NCBI GenBank assembly: GCA_964428175.1
Contig: CAYRXM010000006.1
Span: forward strand, 1 to 64,000
Length of the DNA: 64,000 bases
Source of the DNA: CAYRXM01 sp964428175
GTDB taxonomy: Bacteria; Chloroflexota; Anaerolineae; JAFGEY01
Reading direction: 5' to 3'
The notes beneath the pieces were generated by a model. It was not told where the DNA came from. It ran no database searches and worked only from the letters and a program-made list of their open reading frames with translations. Numbering within the stretch: position 1 is the first letter of the stretch; each line of letters begins with the position of its first letter. The translations under genes were made by a program, and so were the position numbers. Shown here piece by piece: positions 36,801 to 45,098 of this stretch.

Positions 36801-37406
36801 GATGGGGATGTCGAGTTCGCGGGCCAGGGCGACCATCTTGTCGTTCAGGTCATCCGATTCGGGGATACCCTCGTGCTTTTGAATCTCGAGGAAAAAGTTG
36901 TTGGGGCCAAACACATCGCGATACCAGCGCGCGGCCTGCGCGGCCTGCGCGCGCTGACCCTGCATCAACAGGGTGGGCACCTCGCCGGCCATGCATGACG
37001 AGAGGGCAATGATCCCCTCGGCATGGGCCTGCAAAAAGGGCTTGTCGACGCGCGGTTTGTAGTAAAAGCCGTCCAACTGGGAGGCGGTGGCGATCTGGAG
37101 CAGGTTGCGGTAGCCGGTTTGGTTTTCGGCCAGCAGCACCAGGTGGTAGGGGCCGCGGTCCTTTTGTGGGTCCTTGTCGGCCATGCCACGCGGCGCGACG
37201 TAGGCCTCCAGCCCGATGATCGGCTTGACCCCGGCCCCGCGACAGGCGCGTGCAAACTCGACCACGCCGTACATCACGCCGTGATCGGTGAGGGCGATGG
37301 CCGGCATGTGCAGTTCTTTGGCCCGGCGGGCCAAATCCTTGACCCGGCTCAAACCGTCGAGCAAGGAGTATTCGCTGTGGACGTGGAGGTGGACAAACTG
37401 GGACAT
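33813..37406 (-). CDS. dnaE: DNA polymerase III alpha subunit
   Basis: A 1197-aa replicative polymerase catalytic subunit of the DnaE1 type. The N-terminal PHP domain keeps metal-binding words such as HLHVHSEYSLLDG and ALTDHG, so it may be an active metal-dependent domain. The polymerase active-site Asp residues are in MPDVDLDYPD (about 394-402) and KLDFLGLATL (about 555). A helix-hairpin-helix region follows, then the OB fold (VVVAGVIDWIRP). No 3'-5' exonuclease domain is inserted. AGGAG precedes the ATG. The gene is single, with an extended -10 promoter at 37463-37471. Confidence 0.97.
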   Translation of the reverse strand: MSQFVHLHVHSEYSLLDGLSRVKDLARRAKELHMPAIALTDHGVMYGVVEFARACRGAGVKPIIGLEAYVAPRGMADKDPQKDRGPYHLVLLAENQTGYRNLLQIATASQLDGFYYKPRVDKPFLQAHAEGIIALSSCMAGEVPTLLMQGQRAQAAQAARWYRDVFGPNNFFLEIQKHEGIPESDDLNDKMVALARELDIPIVATNDAHYVRAGDADAQDILLCIQTSKVRADPDRMRMTDSGYYIKSDEEMAAMFPQWPDALENTVRIAERCQVDVESEGYHLPEFSVPEGHTPQTYLRELAEAGFLRRYENPEQDKWDRLNYELDVIHSMGFDTYFLILWDLCNYAIEQDIWWNVRGSGAGSIVAYSLGITHLDPLPNNLIFERFLNPERVTMPDVDLDYPDNRRQEMIEYTKRKYGVDKVAYIITFGTLGARAAVRDVGRALDVPLNEVDTIAKMVPSGPKVKLRDAFDNPEFKQLYESQEYVRELIDTALKVEGVSRHASVHAAGVVITDKPMVEYIPLARAPGNSVRLQGESDMAVTQFPMKIVESIGLLKLDFLGLATLTQMRKAAELIEARHGVSLHFTNIPTAESCIFELLTRGEVVGVFQVESEGMKKTLAQMRPTCLEDIIAVVALYRPGPMQFIETYCRRKNGEEETQYIHPALEPILEETYGIIVYQEQILQIMRDLGGYTGGEADVIRRAISKKIDAVIAEHKIKFREGCQKNGIPAEKADEIYDAIEYFANYGFNKAHAADYAVITCQTAYLKARYPVEFMTALLTVEKNNTDKVALFMGECRRLGIPVLPPDVNYGEVDFSIVEATERQVEAQRHISTSCQLSNGAIRFGLGGIKNVGDAAVEEIIRARQEGGLFASLDDFCARVDLRKLNRRVLECLIKVGALDRFGTRAQLLAVVDQMLAGSARVHHAQDIGQMTMFDLMGGGPAAPSSIVLPEQVERLTGSEIKDRGKVEQISSKEMLNWEKELVGFYVSEHPLMRVNGDWQATVTCLCGEVTEEKNGQNVVVAGVIDWIRPHTTKKGDPMAFVHIEDIQGGIELVLFPRTYATYRDLLQPDKIIIARGKVDAERGNPKILCDSIETKFQQVNLVDEPPAPAQSAPQPQPTPRHLTLVIRRTADDGGDLGLIQRVCEQLAQHPGSDQCTFVLVNGHYRVQIDYPRGAACTPALTRALQSMLGADALQVA

Positions 37407-37462
37407 GGCGGCTCCTGAAAAATGAGGCGTAATGCGTGAAGCGTCAGGTACTTGTGAGGAGG

Positions 37463-37471
37463 ATTATACCA
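37463..37471 (-). promoter_or_regulatory. Extended -10 promoter of dnaE
   Basis: On the minus strand TGGTATAAT forms an extended -10 about 57 bp upstream of the dnaE start codon; the -35 (TGGATT, 17-bp spacing) is weak. Confidence 0.55.
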
Positions 37472-37575
37472 TCAAGTGCGGGGAAAATCCAGAAAACAAG
37501 AACGAATGTTCGACTATGTCGAGTGTGTTATTGCACGCCTGTCATACGCTTTTTGGCACAAAATGAGATCACGGC

Positions 37576-37616
37576 GGAAAAAAAGTGCGAATCTGGTGCG
37601 GACCAGATTCGCACTT
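37576..37616 (-). terminator. Intrinsic terminator of the sigma/anti-sigma operon
   Basis: A perfect 15-bp stem (37583-37597 with 37602-37616, loop of 4) is followed on the minus strand by seven Ts. It starts 7 bp after the stop of the anti-sigma fusion. Confidence 0.9.
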
Positions 37617-37622
37617 GGCAAT

Positions 37623-40376
37623 TCACGGCAGATACAACAGCGGATCGACGCGCACACCCCTCTTCCTGATCTCAAAATGCAGGTGCGGGCCGGTTGCCGC
37701 GCCGGTTTGCCCCCGTGTGCCGATCGCTTCACCCTGGGCGACGGGCTGCCCCACCTCGACTCCGACCTGATCCAGGTGCGCGTACAGGGTTTCAAAGCCG
37801 TTCCCGTGATCGATGACGATCAGGTTGCCATACCCCTCGCGCGCTGTGGCAAAGCCGGCCCAGACCACGATCCCGCCGTCGGCGGCCACGACGCTTGTGC
37901 CTTCTTCTCCAGCGATGTCGATCCCACTGTGCCAGCCGCCTTGATCCGTGACGCTGCCAAACGGGCTGCTGATCGCGCCCGCCGCCGGCCAGACAAAATC
38001 GACTATTGGTTCGACCGGCGCGGCCACGCCGGCCTGGGCGGCCAGCATGTTCTGGATCGCCGTGTAGGCCGGGCGCGGCGTTCCGTCGGGACGGGTGATG
38101 CTGTACAGCAGGCCGGCGTCGCTGCGCGCCGGCGACACGTCCACGGTATACAGGAACGCCCCGCCGACATAGCCCTGTTGGGCCGCCCAGGTGTAGGCGG
38201 CGACGATGTAATCGGCTTGCTGCTGCTCGTCGATATCGGCGGTGAAATCGTATCCCTGCGGCGCTTCCATACCCAGCCCGTCCGTGGTGCCCCAGCCAAA
38301 CTTGGTGATCCAGATGCGCTTGTTGCCATCGCCGTTTGCAGCCATGACCATCATGTACATATCCACCACCGTGTTGCGGAAGAAAAAGCTGCGGTGATTG
38401 TCGTACATGCGCGCCGGGTCAAAATCACCGCCCGGATAATACACGTCCGGCGGGTTGGCATAACCGAGGGCGTGGACGCCGACGACATCGCACACGTCTT
38501 GCAGTCCCGCGTCGTACATTTGTTGCAAGTAGACCAGGCTATCGACCGCCCACACGCCGTCGTTGATCTCCGTTGGTACCAGCCCGCCGCTGACGACCAG
38601 CGCGTCGGGGTCGGCGGCCTTGAGGGCGTGAAAAGCCGCTCGCAGCAGTTCGACATAGGCTGCGCCGTTCAACGGGGCGGCCTCCCATCCATATTTCAGA
38701 TTCTGCTCGGGCCAGATTTCGTAGGCCTGGACGCGCCCTCGGTAGCGCTCGGCCAGCGCGCCGGCAAAAGCGACCATATCTTGCACATCATCCGGCGGCG
38801 TGCGACCCTCACTGTCCGGGTGTGTCCAGAGCGGCGCGTCGATGATGCTGAACAATAATTTGATCCCGGCCTCGTCGGCGGCTTCGACCAGTGCGTCGAG
38901 TTGTGCCCAGGCATATTGGCCTTTGAGCGGTTCGATCTCGGCCCAGCTCACTTGTTGCTTGTACCAGCCCATGCCCAGGTCAACGACGGTCTCGATGACC
39001 GGCTGCGGCCCGATGAGGGCCTGGCTCTCGACGCCGACGGCCATGTGCGCGATTTCGACCGGTTCGACCATCGGCGTCGGCGCGGGGGTGACCGGCGGTG
39101 GCGGTGGCGTCGGCGTGAGTAAAGGCTGGGACACCCTGACCGGCTCGACGATCAGCCTCTGAGCTACTTGGAAAAGGATCGGTATGATCGCCAGGTGTGC
39201 ATCGTCGATAAAAGCGGTCGAGAGGAACAATGGAAGCTCGTTTTGCCCCATCACCCAGACGGTGACGTGATCGCTTTGCACCGCAGTCGATACCTCGCAC
39301 TGCGCCCACAACAACTTGCCTTCCGCCCACAACATCCCGCCTTCCGCCGATCTCGTGTCGGCATCCCAGATCGGCTCGCTCCAGACCACCGAATCGGGCG
39401 GCGTGGTTTGCATCTCGCCCGGTATCTGCCCCAACGGGTCGATGCCGCACTGCACCTGATAGCTGCCCAGGCTGTCCGGGTCGGAGACCATAATACCGTT
39501 CACTTGAGATTTACCGTCGGCGCTCACGATTTGCACCCAGACGTTCAAGGCGACAAACTCGGCGCCCGGCACGGCCACGCGCTGCCAGATTCCGCCGCGG
39601 TGTTGAGTCGCCGAGGTGAACCACTGCACCGAACGCTGGCCCCCGTGAACGCGCGCTTCGATGTCGGGAAAGCCCTTTTCTGCAGGCAGTTGCAAGACCT
39701 TCCATACCGGCTGCGCAAGCGCATCATCGTACCACAGCGTCCAGCCATCGCTCACATAATTGTATTCATCCAACTGTGTAAACGCATCTTCAAAGCCGCC
39801 ATTGACCAGCAAATTGTCGTACACCCGTATCGGCGGCCCCGGCGTGGCTAACAAGGCAGTCGTCGCTGTCGGCTCCGGCGTCGACGTCGCTGCTGCCACC
39901 GGTTCAGTAGCCGTTGCCTCAACCTCGATCGCCGTCGGCTCAACTTCAGTCGCTGTCGCCTCAACCCCAGTCGCTGTCGCCTCAACCCCAGTCGCTGTCG
40001 CCTCGATCCCGCCCGGCTGCGCCAGCTTGCGCTCGCTCATCTGAGAAAACACCAGGTCGAGCACGAAAATCAGCGCCACGATGGCCGCCACACCGGCCAT
40101 CGTCTTGAATACGACACCCCATTTTTTAGACATCTCGGACCATCTCCTTTCGTGTTGCAAACGCGAAAAAAACCGCGCGCGCTGGAAAGCGGTCAGCCTG
40201 GGCGGGGGCGCTGCTTGAGCGAGCAGTTGGTCCTGCCCGGCGCAGGCGCGCGCCCATTCGGCGCAGCGCGTGCAGGTCAGCAGGTGCGCGTCGACCAGGC
40301 GCTGTTCGACCGCGCTGCGGTCGGCCGGCCGGAGGGCCAGCAGGGCTTGCACTGTTTTACATATTTGCTCGCTCAT
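37623..40376 (-). CDS. Anti-sigma zinc-finger / TM / pseudo-glycosidase / M23 peptidase fusion
   Basis: A 917-aa single-pass membrane protein. The cytoplasmic N-terminus has an anti-sigma zinc finger (H31, C35, C38) and the helix spans about 88-110. Outside lie a repetitive Thr/Ala/Glu linker (about 120-170), a carbohydrate-binding-like beta region, a GH-type barrel (about 440-750) and a C-terminal LytM/M23 domain. The M23 ligands are present (WHSGIDIA, HLHFEI). In the barrel the usual WNEPN acid/base motif reads WPEQN (E557), and the nucleophile position in WITKFGW is Lys692, so glycosidase activity is doubtful. It overlaps the sigma factor gene by 4 bp (ATGA) and probably holds that factor while sensing the wall. 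Confidence 0.88.
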   Translation of the reverse strand: MSEQICKTVQALLALRPADRSAVEQRLVDAHLLTCTRCAEWARACAGQDQLLAQAAPPPRLTAFQRARFFSRLQHERRWSEMSKKWGVVFKTMAGVAAIVALIFVLDLVFSQMSERKLAQPGGIEATATGVEATATGVEATATEVEPTAIEVEATATEPVAAATSTPEPTATTALLATPGPPIRVYDNLLVNGGFEDAFTQLDEYNYVSDGWTLWYDDALAQPVWKVLQLPAEKGFPDIEARVHGGQRSVQWFTSATQHRGGIWQRVAVPGAEFVALNVWVQIVSADGKSQVNGIMVSDPDSLGSYQVQCGIDPLGQIPGEMQTTPPDSVVWSEPIWDADTRSAEGGMLWAEGKLLWAQCEVSTAVQSDHVTVWVMGQNELPLFLSTAFIDDAHLAIIPILFQVAQRLIVEPVRVSQPLLTPTPPPPPVTPAPTPMVEPVEIAHMAVGVESQALIGPQPVIETVVDLGMGWYKQQVSWAEIEPLKGQYAWAQLDALVEAADEAGIKLLFSIIDAPLWTHPDSEGRTPPDDVQDMVAFAGALAERYRGRVQAYEIWPEQNLKYGWEAAPLNGAAYVELLRAAFHALKAADPDALVVSGGLVPTEINDGVWAVDSLVYLQQMYDAGLQDVCDVVGVHALGYANPPDVYYPGGDFDPARMYDNHRSFFFRNTVVDMYMMVMAANGDGNKRIWITKFGWGTTDGLGMEAPQGYDFTADIDEQQQADYIVAAYTWAAQQGYVGGAFLYTVDVSPARSDAGLLYSITRPDGTPRPAYTAIQNMLAAQAGVAAPVEPIVDFVWPAAGAISSPFGSVTDQGGWHSGIDIAGEEGTSVVAADGGIVVWAGFATAREGYGNLIVIDHGNGFETLYAHLDQVGVEVGQPVAQGEAIGTRGQTGAATGPHLHFEIRKRGVRVDPLLYLP
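39921..40015. repeat. 21-bp tandem repeats encoding the anti-sigma linker
   Basis: At least three near-perfect 21-bp units (CAGTCGCTGTCGCCTCAACC on the plus strand) encode EATATGV on the minus strand, with more diverged units on both sides. Slippage could change the linker length. Confidence 0.8.
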
Positions 40377-40888
40377 CGTTTTCGCTCCCAACCCAACGTC
40401 GCTTCAGCCTCTCGCCGCGCATCCTGTTCGGCGGCCTCGTAGGCCCGTCGAAACTGCTGCCGCGCCCGGCACAGCCGCATCTTGACTGCACCAACCGAAA
40501 TCGCCAATATGTCGGCCACCTCTTGCACCGAGTATCCTTCTGTGGTATAGAGCACCAGAGGGATACGATAGCGCGGTGCCAGGGCGGCAAGCGCCTGCCG
40601 CACGGCCAATTGCTCTGCCGAGGCCAACTGCGGCTCCGGATCCGCGTCGGTGTCGAGCAGCGGCAGCCATTGCAGCAGACTATGCCGCCGATAGTCGTCC
40701 GTCGCCAGGCGCGAGGCCACGCGGTACAGCCAGGCGCGGGGATTGTCCCAGCGCGCGCCGCGCAGCAGCGCCCGGTAGGCGCGGATGAAGGTTTCCTGGG
40801 TCAGCTCTTGCGCGCGCGCCAGGTCGCCGGTCAACCGCGCCAGATATGCACAGATCGGCTGCTCATATTGGCGAAACAGTGCTTCCAA
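40373..40888 (-). CDS. ECF RNA polymerase sigma factor
   Basis: A 171-aa sigma-70 family factor of the ECF type. Region 2 reads AQELTQETFIRAYRALLRG with the DNA-melting stretch RAWLYRVASRLATDDYRR. Region 4 has LPLVLYTTEGYSVQEVADIL and IAISVGAVKMRLCRARQQF-like helices for -35 recognition. The marked start is TTG 40888, which has no ribosome site. The frame stays open upstream, and AAAGGAG about 20 nt upstream suggests a somewhat earlier, non-canonical start. Its stop overlaps the anti-sigma start (ATGA), so the two are a regulatory pair. Confidence 0.9.
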   Translation of the reverse strand: MEALFRQYEQPICAYLARLTGDLARAQELTQETFIRAYRALLRGARWDNPRAWLYRVASRLATDDYRRHSLLQWLPLLDTDADPEPQLASAEQLAVRQALAALAPRYRIPLVLYTTEGYSVQEVADILAISVGAVKMRLCRARQQFRRAYEAAEQDARREAEATLGWERKR

Positions 40889-40972
40889 GACTGCGTCCGT
40901 ATCGATGGTGAAACGACTCCTTTCACGGCTCTACCGGGTATGACGAGCGAGAGGCCGAGATGGTCACAAAAC

Positions 40973-41135
40973 GTAACTGCTCAGACAAACAGGTCGAGCG
41001 TCGGTCGAGTAAGGCTTTAGCAAAGCTAAAGCCTGTATCGAGACCACGCGAGCGCGTTTGCGTAGCCTGCTTGGTCTCGATATGGCCTCACAAATGCGGT
41101 GAGGCCTACTCGACCAGCGCAGGCTGAGCAGTTAC
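40973..41135. repeat. Branched inverted-repeat element, copy 1
   Basis: The outer arms GTAACTGCTCAG (40973-40984) and CTGAGCAGTTAC (41124-41135) are perfect 12-bp inverted repeats. A second stem, GGTCGAGTA (41003-41011) with TACTCGACC (41107-41115), encloses three hairpins packed end to end: 41012-41034 (10 bp), 41036-41082 (11 bp) and 41084-41106 (8 bp). Folded, this is a four-way junction. A related copy lies at 49409-49534. Confidence 0.85.
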
Positions 41136-41270
41136 CACAAAACACAGTATATGATACCCCAACTGGCATGGAATGCAAAAATCGTCTATAATCACGCCAC
41201 AGTTTCGCCCGAGGTAAGACTACACTTGACCGTGGAGTGTCAAATCAGCGCCAGTCGGGTCGCATAAAAA

Positions 41271-41356
41271 CGGTCATTCCCGCTGTCATTCCCGTGAAAA
41301 CGGGAAAAGCGGGAATCCAAAAGCCGTTCTGGATGTCCGCTTGCGCGGGCATGACG
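41271..41356. repeat. Palindromic intergenic repeat (TCATTCCCG type)
   Basis: Two TCATTCCCG words, then CGGGAAAAGCGGGAATCCA, then an inverted half TGGATGTCCGC...GGGCATGACG. This resembles the widespread intergenic palindromes with ATTCCC...GGGAAT ends found in many bacteria. No coding capacity. Confidence 0.65.
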
Positions 41357-41425
41357 GCTGCTACCTGGCCAACCACGGTTTAGTGTGGTGCTACCTCGCC
41401 CGACCTCTGGCCGGAGAATCGAGTC

Positions 41426-42469
41426 TTGATCGCCTATCTGATCGTTTTCATTGTTTCGCTTTTGCTCGCGCTGGCGCTGACGCCGTTGAGCATCTGGCTG
41501 TCACGCCGCTGGGGCATCGTCGCCAGACCAGGTGGGCGGCGCCGGCATCAGGGCGACATTCCCAAGCTGGGCGGGCTGGTCATCGCCGGCGCGTTCCTGG
41601 GCGGCGCGCTGATCTCGCTGGCAGTGCGCCGGTGGCTGCCGCCGCCGCCGGAAGGCGTCGATCCCAAGGAAATGACCCGCTTTACGGCGGTGATCCTGGG
41701 CACGCTGGTCATTGCGCTGTTTGGCTTTCTGGATGACCGTTTCGAGCTAAGCCCAAAAGTCCAATACCTGGCCCAACTGGTCGCCTCGGTGATCGCCATC
41801 CTCGGCCTGGTCTTTGTCGAGCGGGTGATGAACCCCTTTACCGACCAGATCGCCATTTTCCCCTGGCCGCTGGTGTGGGGTTTTACCCTGTTCTGGCTGA
41901 TCGGCATGATTAACACGGTCAACTTTATGGACGGCCTCGATGGGCTGTGTGCGGGGGTGAGCGCCATCGTCTCGACGGTGCTGGTGGTCCACATGCTGCG
42001 CGTGGGCCACTATGCCCCGGCGCTGCTGCCGCTGGCCCTGCTCGGCACGGTGCTCGGCTTTTTGCCTTTCAACATCGGCCCGGCGCGGATTTTCCTGGGC
42101 AGCGGCGCCGTCACCCTCGGCTACCTGATCGGCACGCTGGCGCTGGTGGCCGGCGCGCGGGTGGCGACGGTGCTGCTGGTGCTGGGCATCCCCATCGTCG
42201 ATGTGGCCTGGCAGATCTTTAACCGCTGGCGGCACGGCCGCTCGATGAACGACTCGGATCGCGGCCACCTGCACTATCTGCTGTTCGACCTGGGCATGTC
42301 ACAGCGGCAGGTCGTCTTGCTATACTGGGGCTTTTGCGCCGTTTTTGGCGCGCTGGCGCTGCTCGTTTCGTCGCGCATCTATAAACTGATCGCCATTGGC
42401 ACGATCGGCGTGCTGGTTTTCGTCCTGCTCGCCGCCCTGAGCCGGCGACAAAATCATATTGACCGCTGA
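41426..42469 (+). CDS. Undecaprenyl-phosphate sugar-1-phosphate transferase (WecA/TagO-like)
   Basis: A 347-aa integral membrane enzyme of the MraY/WecA superfamily with about ten helices. It starts polymer assembly by moving a sugar-1-phosphate, usually GlcNAc, from UDP-sugar to undecaprenyl phosphate. Active-site motifs are FGFLDDRFE (metal), NTVNFMDGLDGL and the cytoplasmic His motif in RGHLHYLL. The start is TTG 41426 behind GGAGAA. The product could be a wall-bound or secreted glycan; no other glycan genes adjoin it. An ABC-F gene follows after 57 bp. Confidence 0.92.
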   Translation: MIAYLIVFIVSLLLALALTPLSIWLSRRWGIVARPGGRRRHQGDIPKLGGLVIAGAFLGGALISLAVRRWLPPPPEGVDPKEMTRFTAVILGTLVIALFGFLDDRFELSPKVQYLAQLVASVIAILGLVFVERVMNPFTDQIAIFPWPLVWGFTLFWLIGMINTVNFMDGLDGLCAGVSAIVSTVLVVHMLRVGHYAPALLPLALLGTVLGFLPFNIGPARIFLGSGAVTLGYLIGTLALVAGARVATVLLVLGIPIVDVAWQIFNRWRHGRSMNDSDRGHLHYLLFDLGMSQRQVVLLYWGFCAVFGALALLVSSRIYKLIAIGTIGVLVFVLLAALSRRQNHIDR

Positions 42470-42526
42470 CCGCCGCCCACTGACAACCGGCCGCCGTCAG
42501 GGGGCGTGAATTTACTTGATTCGACC

Positions 42527-44467
42527 ATGTCTATTTTAACCGCAACCAATCTGTCAAAATCCTTTGGCATCCAGGACGTGTTCTGGGGCGTCAACGTCAG
42601 CGTCGCCCACGGCGAGCGGATCGCCCTGGTCGGCCCCAACGGCACGGGCAAAACCACCCTGCTGCGCATCCTGGTCGGCCTGGAAGCGCCCGGCGAGGGC
42701 ACGGTGACGCACATGAACAATGCTCGCATCGGCTACCTGCCCCAGGACGCCATCCAGACCGGCGACGAGGACGCTGGCGACGCGGACGCCGCTGACGGCG
42801 GAGACGCCGCTGGCGACGAGCGGACACCGTGGAACCTGTGCCTGGACGTCTTTGCCGACCTGCAAGCGATGCAAACTCGTCTGCGCCAGCTCGAAGCGCT
42901 GCTCGCCGACCCGGAGCAGGGCGAAGCGGCGATGGAACGCTATGGCCGCCTTTTCGAACAATTCGAGCACGCCGGCGGCTACGAGTATACCATCGAGATC
43001 GACACCGTGCTCAGCGGTCTGGGCATCGACCAGGCGCATCGCCGCCGCCCGCTGGGCCAGCTCAGCGGTGGACAGCGCACCCGCGCCGCGTTGGCCCGGC
43101 TGCTGCTCGAAAAACCGCACCTGCTCGTCCTCGACGAGCCGACTAATCACCTCGACATGCAGGCCATCGAGTGGCTGGAAAGCTACCTGCAAGGTTGGCC
43201 CGGCGCGCTGCTGGCCGTCTCGCACGACCGCTACTTTATGGACCACGTGGCCCAGAAAATCTGGGACCTGCGCTTTGGCACGATTGAGGTCTATCACGGA
43301 AATTATACGCACTATGTCGAGCAGCGCGAGGAGCGCATTACCCGGCAGTTGAAAGAATGGAAGCAGCAGCAGCGTTTCATCGACAAAGAAGAGTCATACA
43401 TCAGCCGCTACATGGCCGGCCAGCGCACCGGCCAGGCGCAGGGACGGCTCAAGCGCCTCGACCGGCTGGAACGGATCGAACGGCCGGAGCAGGAAAAGTC
43501 GATCCGCGTGGCTCTGGGCAGCGACCAGCGCAGCGGCGACCTGATCTTGCGCACGCGCGACCTGGTCATCGGCTACGACCGGCCGCTGGCCCGCGTCGAA
43601 GACATGGAACTGCGCCGCCTGCACCGCGCCGCCTTGATCGGCCCGAACGGCGCGGGCAAGACCACCTTTCTCAAGACGCTCCTCGGCCAGATTCCACCGC
43701 TCGAAGGCGAAGCCCGCCTGGGGGCCAGCCTGGAGATCGGCTACATGTCGCAGACCCAGGAAGAGCTGGACGAGGCCAACACGGTCATCGACGAGGTGGG
43801 GCGGGCCAAAGCGCTGCTGCCCGGCGAGATGCGCAATTTCCTGGCCCGTTTCCTGTTCACCGACGACGATGTGTTCAAGCGCATCGGCGACCTGAGCGGC
43901 GGCGAGCGCTGCCGGGTGGTGCTGGCCAAGCTCACCCTGGCCGGGACCAATTTCCTGGTGCTCGACGAGCCGACCAACCAGCTCGACATCCCATCGCAGG
44001 AAATCCTGGAAGACGTGTTCCGCGAGTTCATCGGCACCATCCTGCTCGTCTCGCACGACCGCTACCTGATCGACCGGCTGGCGACGCAAATCTGGATCAT
44101 CGAGGGCGGCCACCTGCGCGTCTACGAGTGTCCGTACCAGGAATACCTCCAGCGCCGCCAGCGCCAGGAGGCCGCCGCCCGCGAGCGCGCCAAAGCACAG
44201 CAAGAGAACGAGCGGCAGCGACGCTTGCAGCAGTCGCCCCCCCGCGCCAAAGAGCAAGGCGGCCCATCGCGCACCATCGACGAGGTCGAAAGCGAAATTC
44301 ACGCCCTGGAAAGCGAGCTGGAAACGCTAAACCAGGCGTTGGTCGAGGCCAGCAGCGAACAACAGCTTGACAGAGTTCGCAAGCTTGGGGTACAATACGA
44401 CCAGGTTCAAAACACACTCGAAGAACGGATGGCCGAGTGGGTGGCGCTGGGAGAGGCCGGTGGCTGA
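42527..44467 (+). CDS. ABC-F family ATPase (translation factor / antibiotic resistance type)
   Basis: A 646-aa soluble protein with two ATPase domains and no membrane helices, as in ABC-F proteins that bind the ribosome E site. Walker A motifs are GPNGTGKTT and GPNGAGKTT; signatures are LSGGQRTR and LSGGERCR; Walker B motifs are VLDEPTNHLD and VLDEPTNQLD. Both Glu residues are present. The first domain has an acidic Asp/Ala-rich insert (near residue 85). The last 110 residues are a coiled coil. I chose ATG 42527 by homology (MSILTATNLSKSFG); GTG 42506 with a GGGGG site is possible. It overlaps coaE. Confidence 0.92.
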   Translation: MSILTATNLSKSFGIQDVFWGVNVSVAHGERIALVGPNGTGKTTLLRILVGLEAPGEGTVTHMNNARIGYLPQDAIQTGDEDAGDADAADGGDAAGDERTPWNLCLDVFADLQAMQTRLRQLEALLADPEQGEAAMERYGRLFEQFEHAGGYEYTIEIDTVLSGLGIDQAHRRRPLGQLSGGQRTRAALARLLLEKPHLLVLDEPTNHLDMQAIEWLESYLQGWPGALLAVSHDRYFMDHVAQKIWDLRFGTIEVYHGNYTHYVEQREERITRQLKEWKQQQRFIDKEESYISRYMAGQRTGQAQGRLKRLDRLERIERPEQEKSIRVALGSDQRSGDLILRTRDLVIGYDRPLARVEDMELRRLHRAALIGPNGAGKTTFLKTLLGQIPPLEGEARLGASLEIGYMSQTQEELDEANTVIDEVGRAKALLPGEMRNFLARFLFTDDDVFKRIGDLSGGERCRVVLAKLTLAGTNFLVLDEPTNQLDIPSQEILEDVFREFIGTILLVSHDRYLIDRLATQIWIIEGGHLRVYECPYQEYLQRRQRQEAAARERAKAQQENERQRRLQQSPPRAKEQGGPSRTIDEVESEIHALESELETLNQALVEASSEQQLDRVRKLGVQYDQVQNTLEERMAEWVALGEAGG

Positions 44468-45098
44468 CAGGCCTTACGTGATCGGCCTGACCGGCAACAT
44501 TGCCACCGGTAAAAGCGTCGTCGGCAAACTGCTCGGCGACTTGGGCGCGCAGCACATCGACGCCGACCGGCTGGTTCATCAGGTGATGGCTCACGGCTCG
44601 CCGGCCTGGCGCGAAATCGTCGAGGCGTTTGGTGAATCCGTTGTCGGGCCGGACGGCGAGATCGACCGGCGCCGGTTGGGCGCGCTCGTTTTTGCCGACC
44701 CGCTTGCGCTGGCCCGGTTGGAAGCCATCCTCCACCCGCCGGTGATCGCGCTCATCCGGCAGCTTGTCGACCAGACGCGGGCCGCGGTGGTGGTGATCGA
44801 GGCGATCAAGCTGCTCGAAAGTGGCATCGCTGTTCAATTATGCGACGCGGTATGGGTGGTGACCGCACCGCGAGCGACGCAAATCCGGCGACTGACCGAA
44901 CAGCGCCAACTGAGCGCGCCGGACGCCGCCCTGCGCGTCGACGCGCAGGGCAAGCAAGCGGACAAGATCGCCCGCGCCGATGTGGTCATCGACAATGGGG
45001 GCGATATGCAAGACACCATTCGCCAGGTCCGGGCGGCCTGGATGCGCATCGCGCAAGAACGTCGTACAGGGCCGAAAGGGGAATCACAATGGACGTAA
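44460..45098 (+). CDS. coaE: Dephospho-CoA kinase
   Basis: A 212-aa enzyme for the last step of coenzyme A synthesis, phosphorylating dephospho-CoA with ATP. The P-loop is GLTGNIATGKS and the conserved HIDADRLVHQV region follows. The usual C-terminal IDNGG word is present. The start is GTG 44460 behind GGGAGAGG, overlapping the end of the ABC-F gene by 8 bp. Its end overlaps the start of the double acetyltransferase gene by 10 bp, so the three are probably translated in a coupled manner. Confidence 0.94.
   Translation: MADRPYVIGLTGNIATGKSVVGKLLGDLGAQHIDADRLVHQVMAHGSPAWREIVEAFGESVVGPDGEIDRRRLGALVFADPLALARLEAILHPPVIALIRQLVDQTRAAVVVIEAIKLLESGIAVQLCDAVWVVTAPRATQIRRLTEQRQLSAPDAALRVDAQGKQADKIARADVVIDNGGDMQDTIRQVRAAWMRIAQERRTGPKGESQWT

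Larger units (their letters stand above)
40889..41425. other. 537-bp intergenic region rich in inverted repeats, no gene
   Basis: No protein gene is supported. It holds the branched inverted-repeat element (40973-41135), a minus-strand TATACT (rc of 41146-41151), a plus-strand TATAAT (41187-41192) and a second palindromic repeat (41271-41356). The minus-strand box could drive the ECF sigma gene and the plus-strand box the WecA-like gene. Confidence 0.6.

Noticed and set aside
39921..40015. Possible CRISPR array
   Set aside because: The 21-bp units are direct tandem repeats without spacers and encode a protein linker.
41187..41192. Firm promoter call for the WecA-like gene
   Set aside because: TATAAT is present, but the -35 at correct spacing is poor and the leader would be over 220 nt through a repeat.
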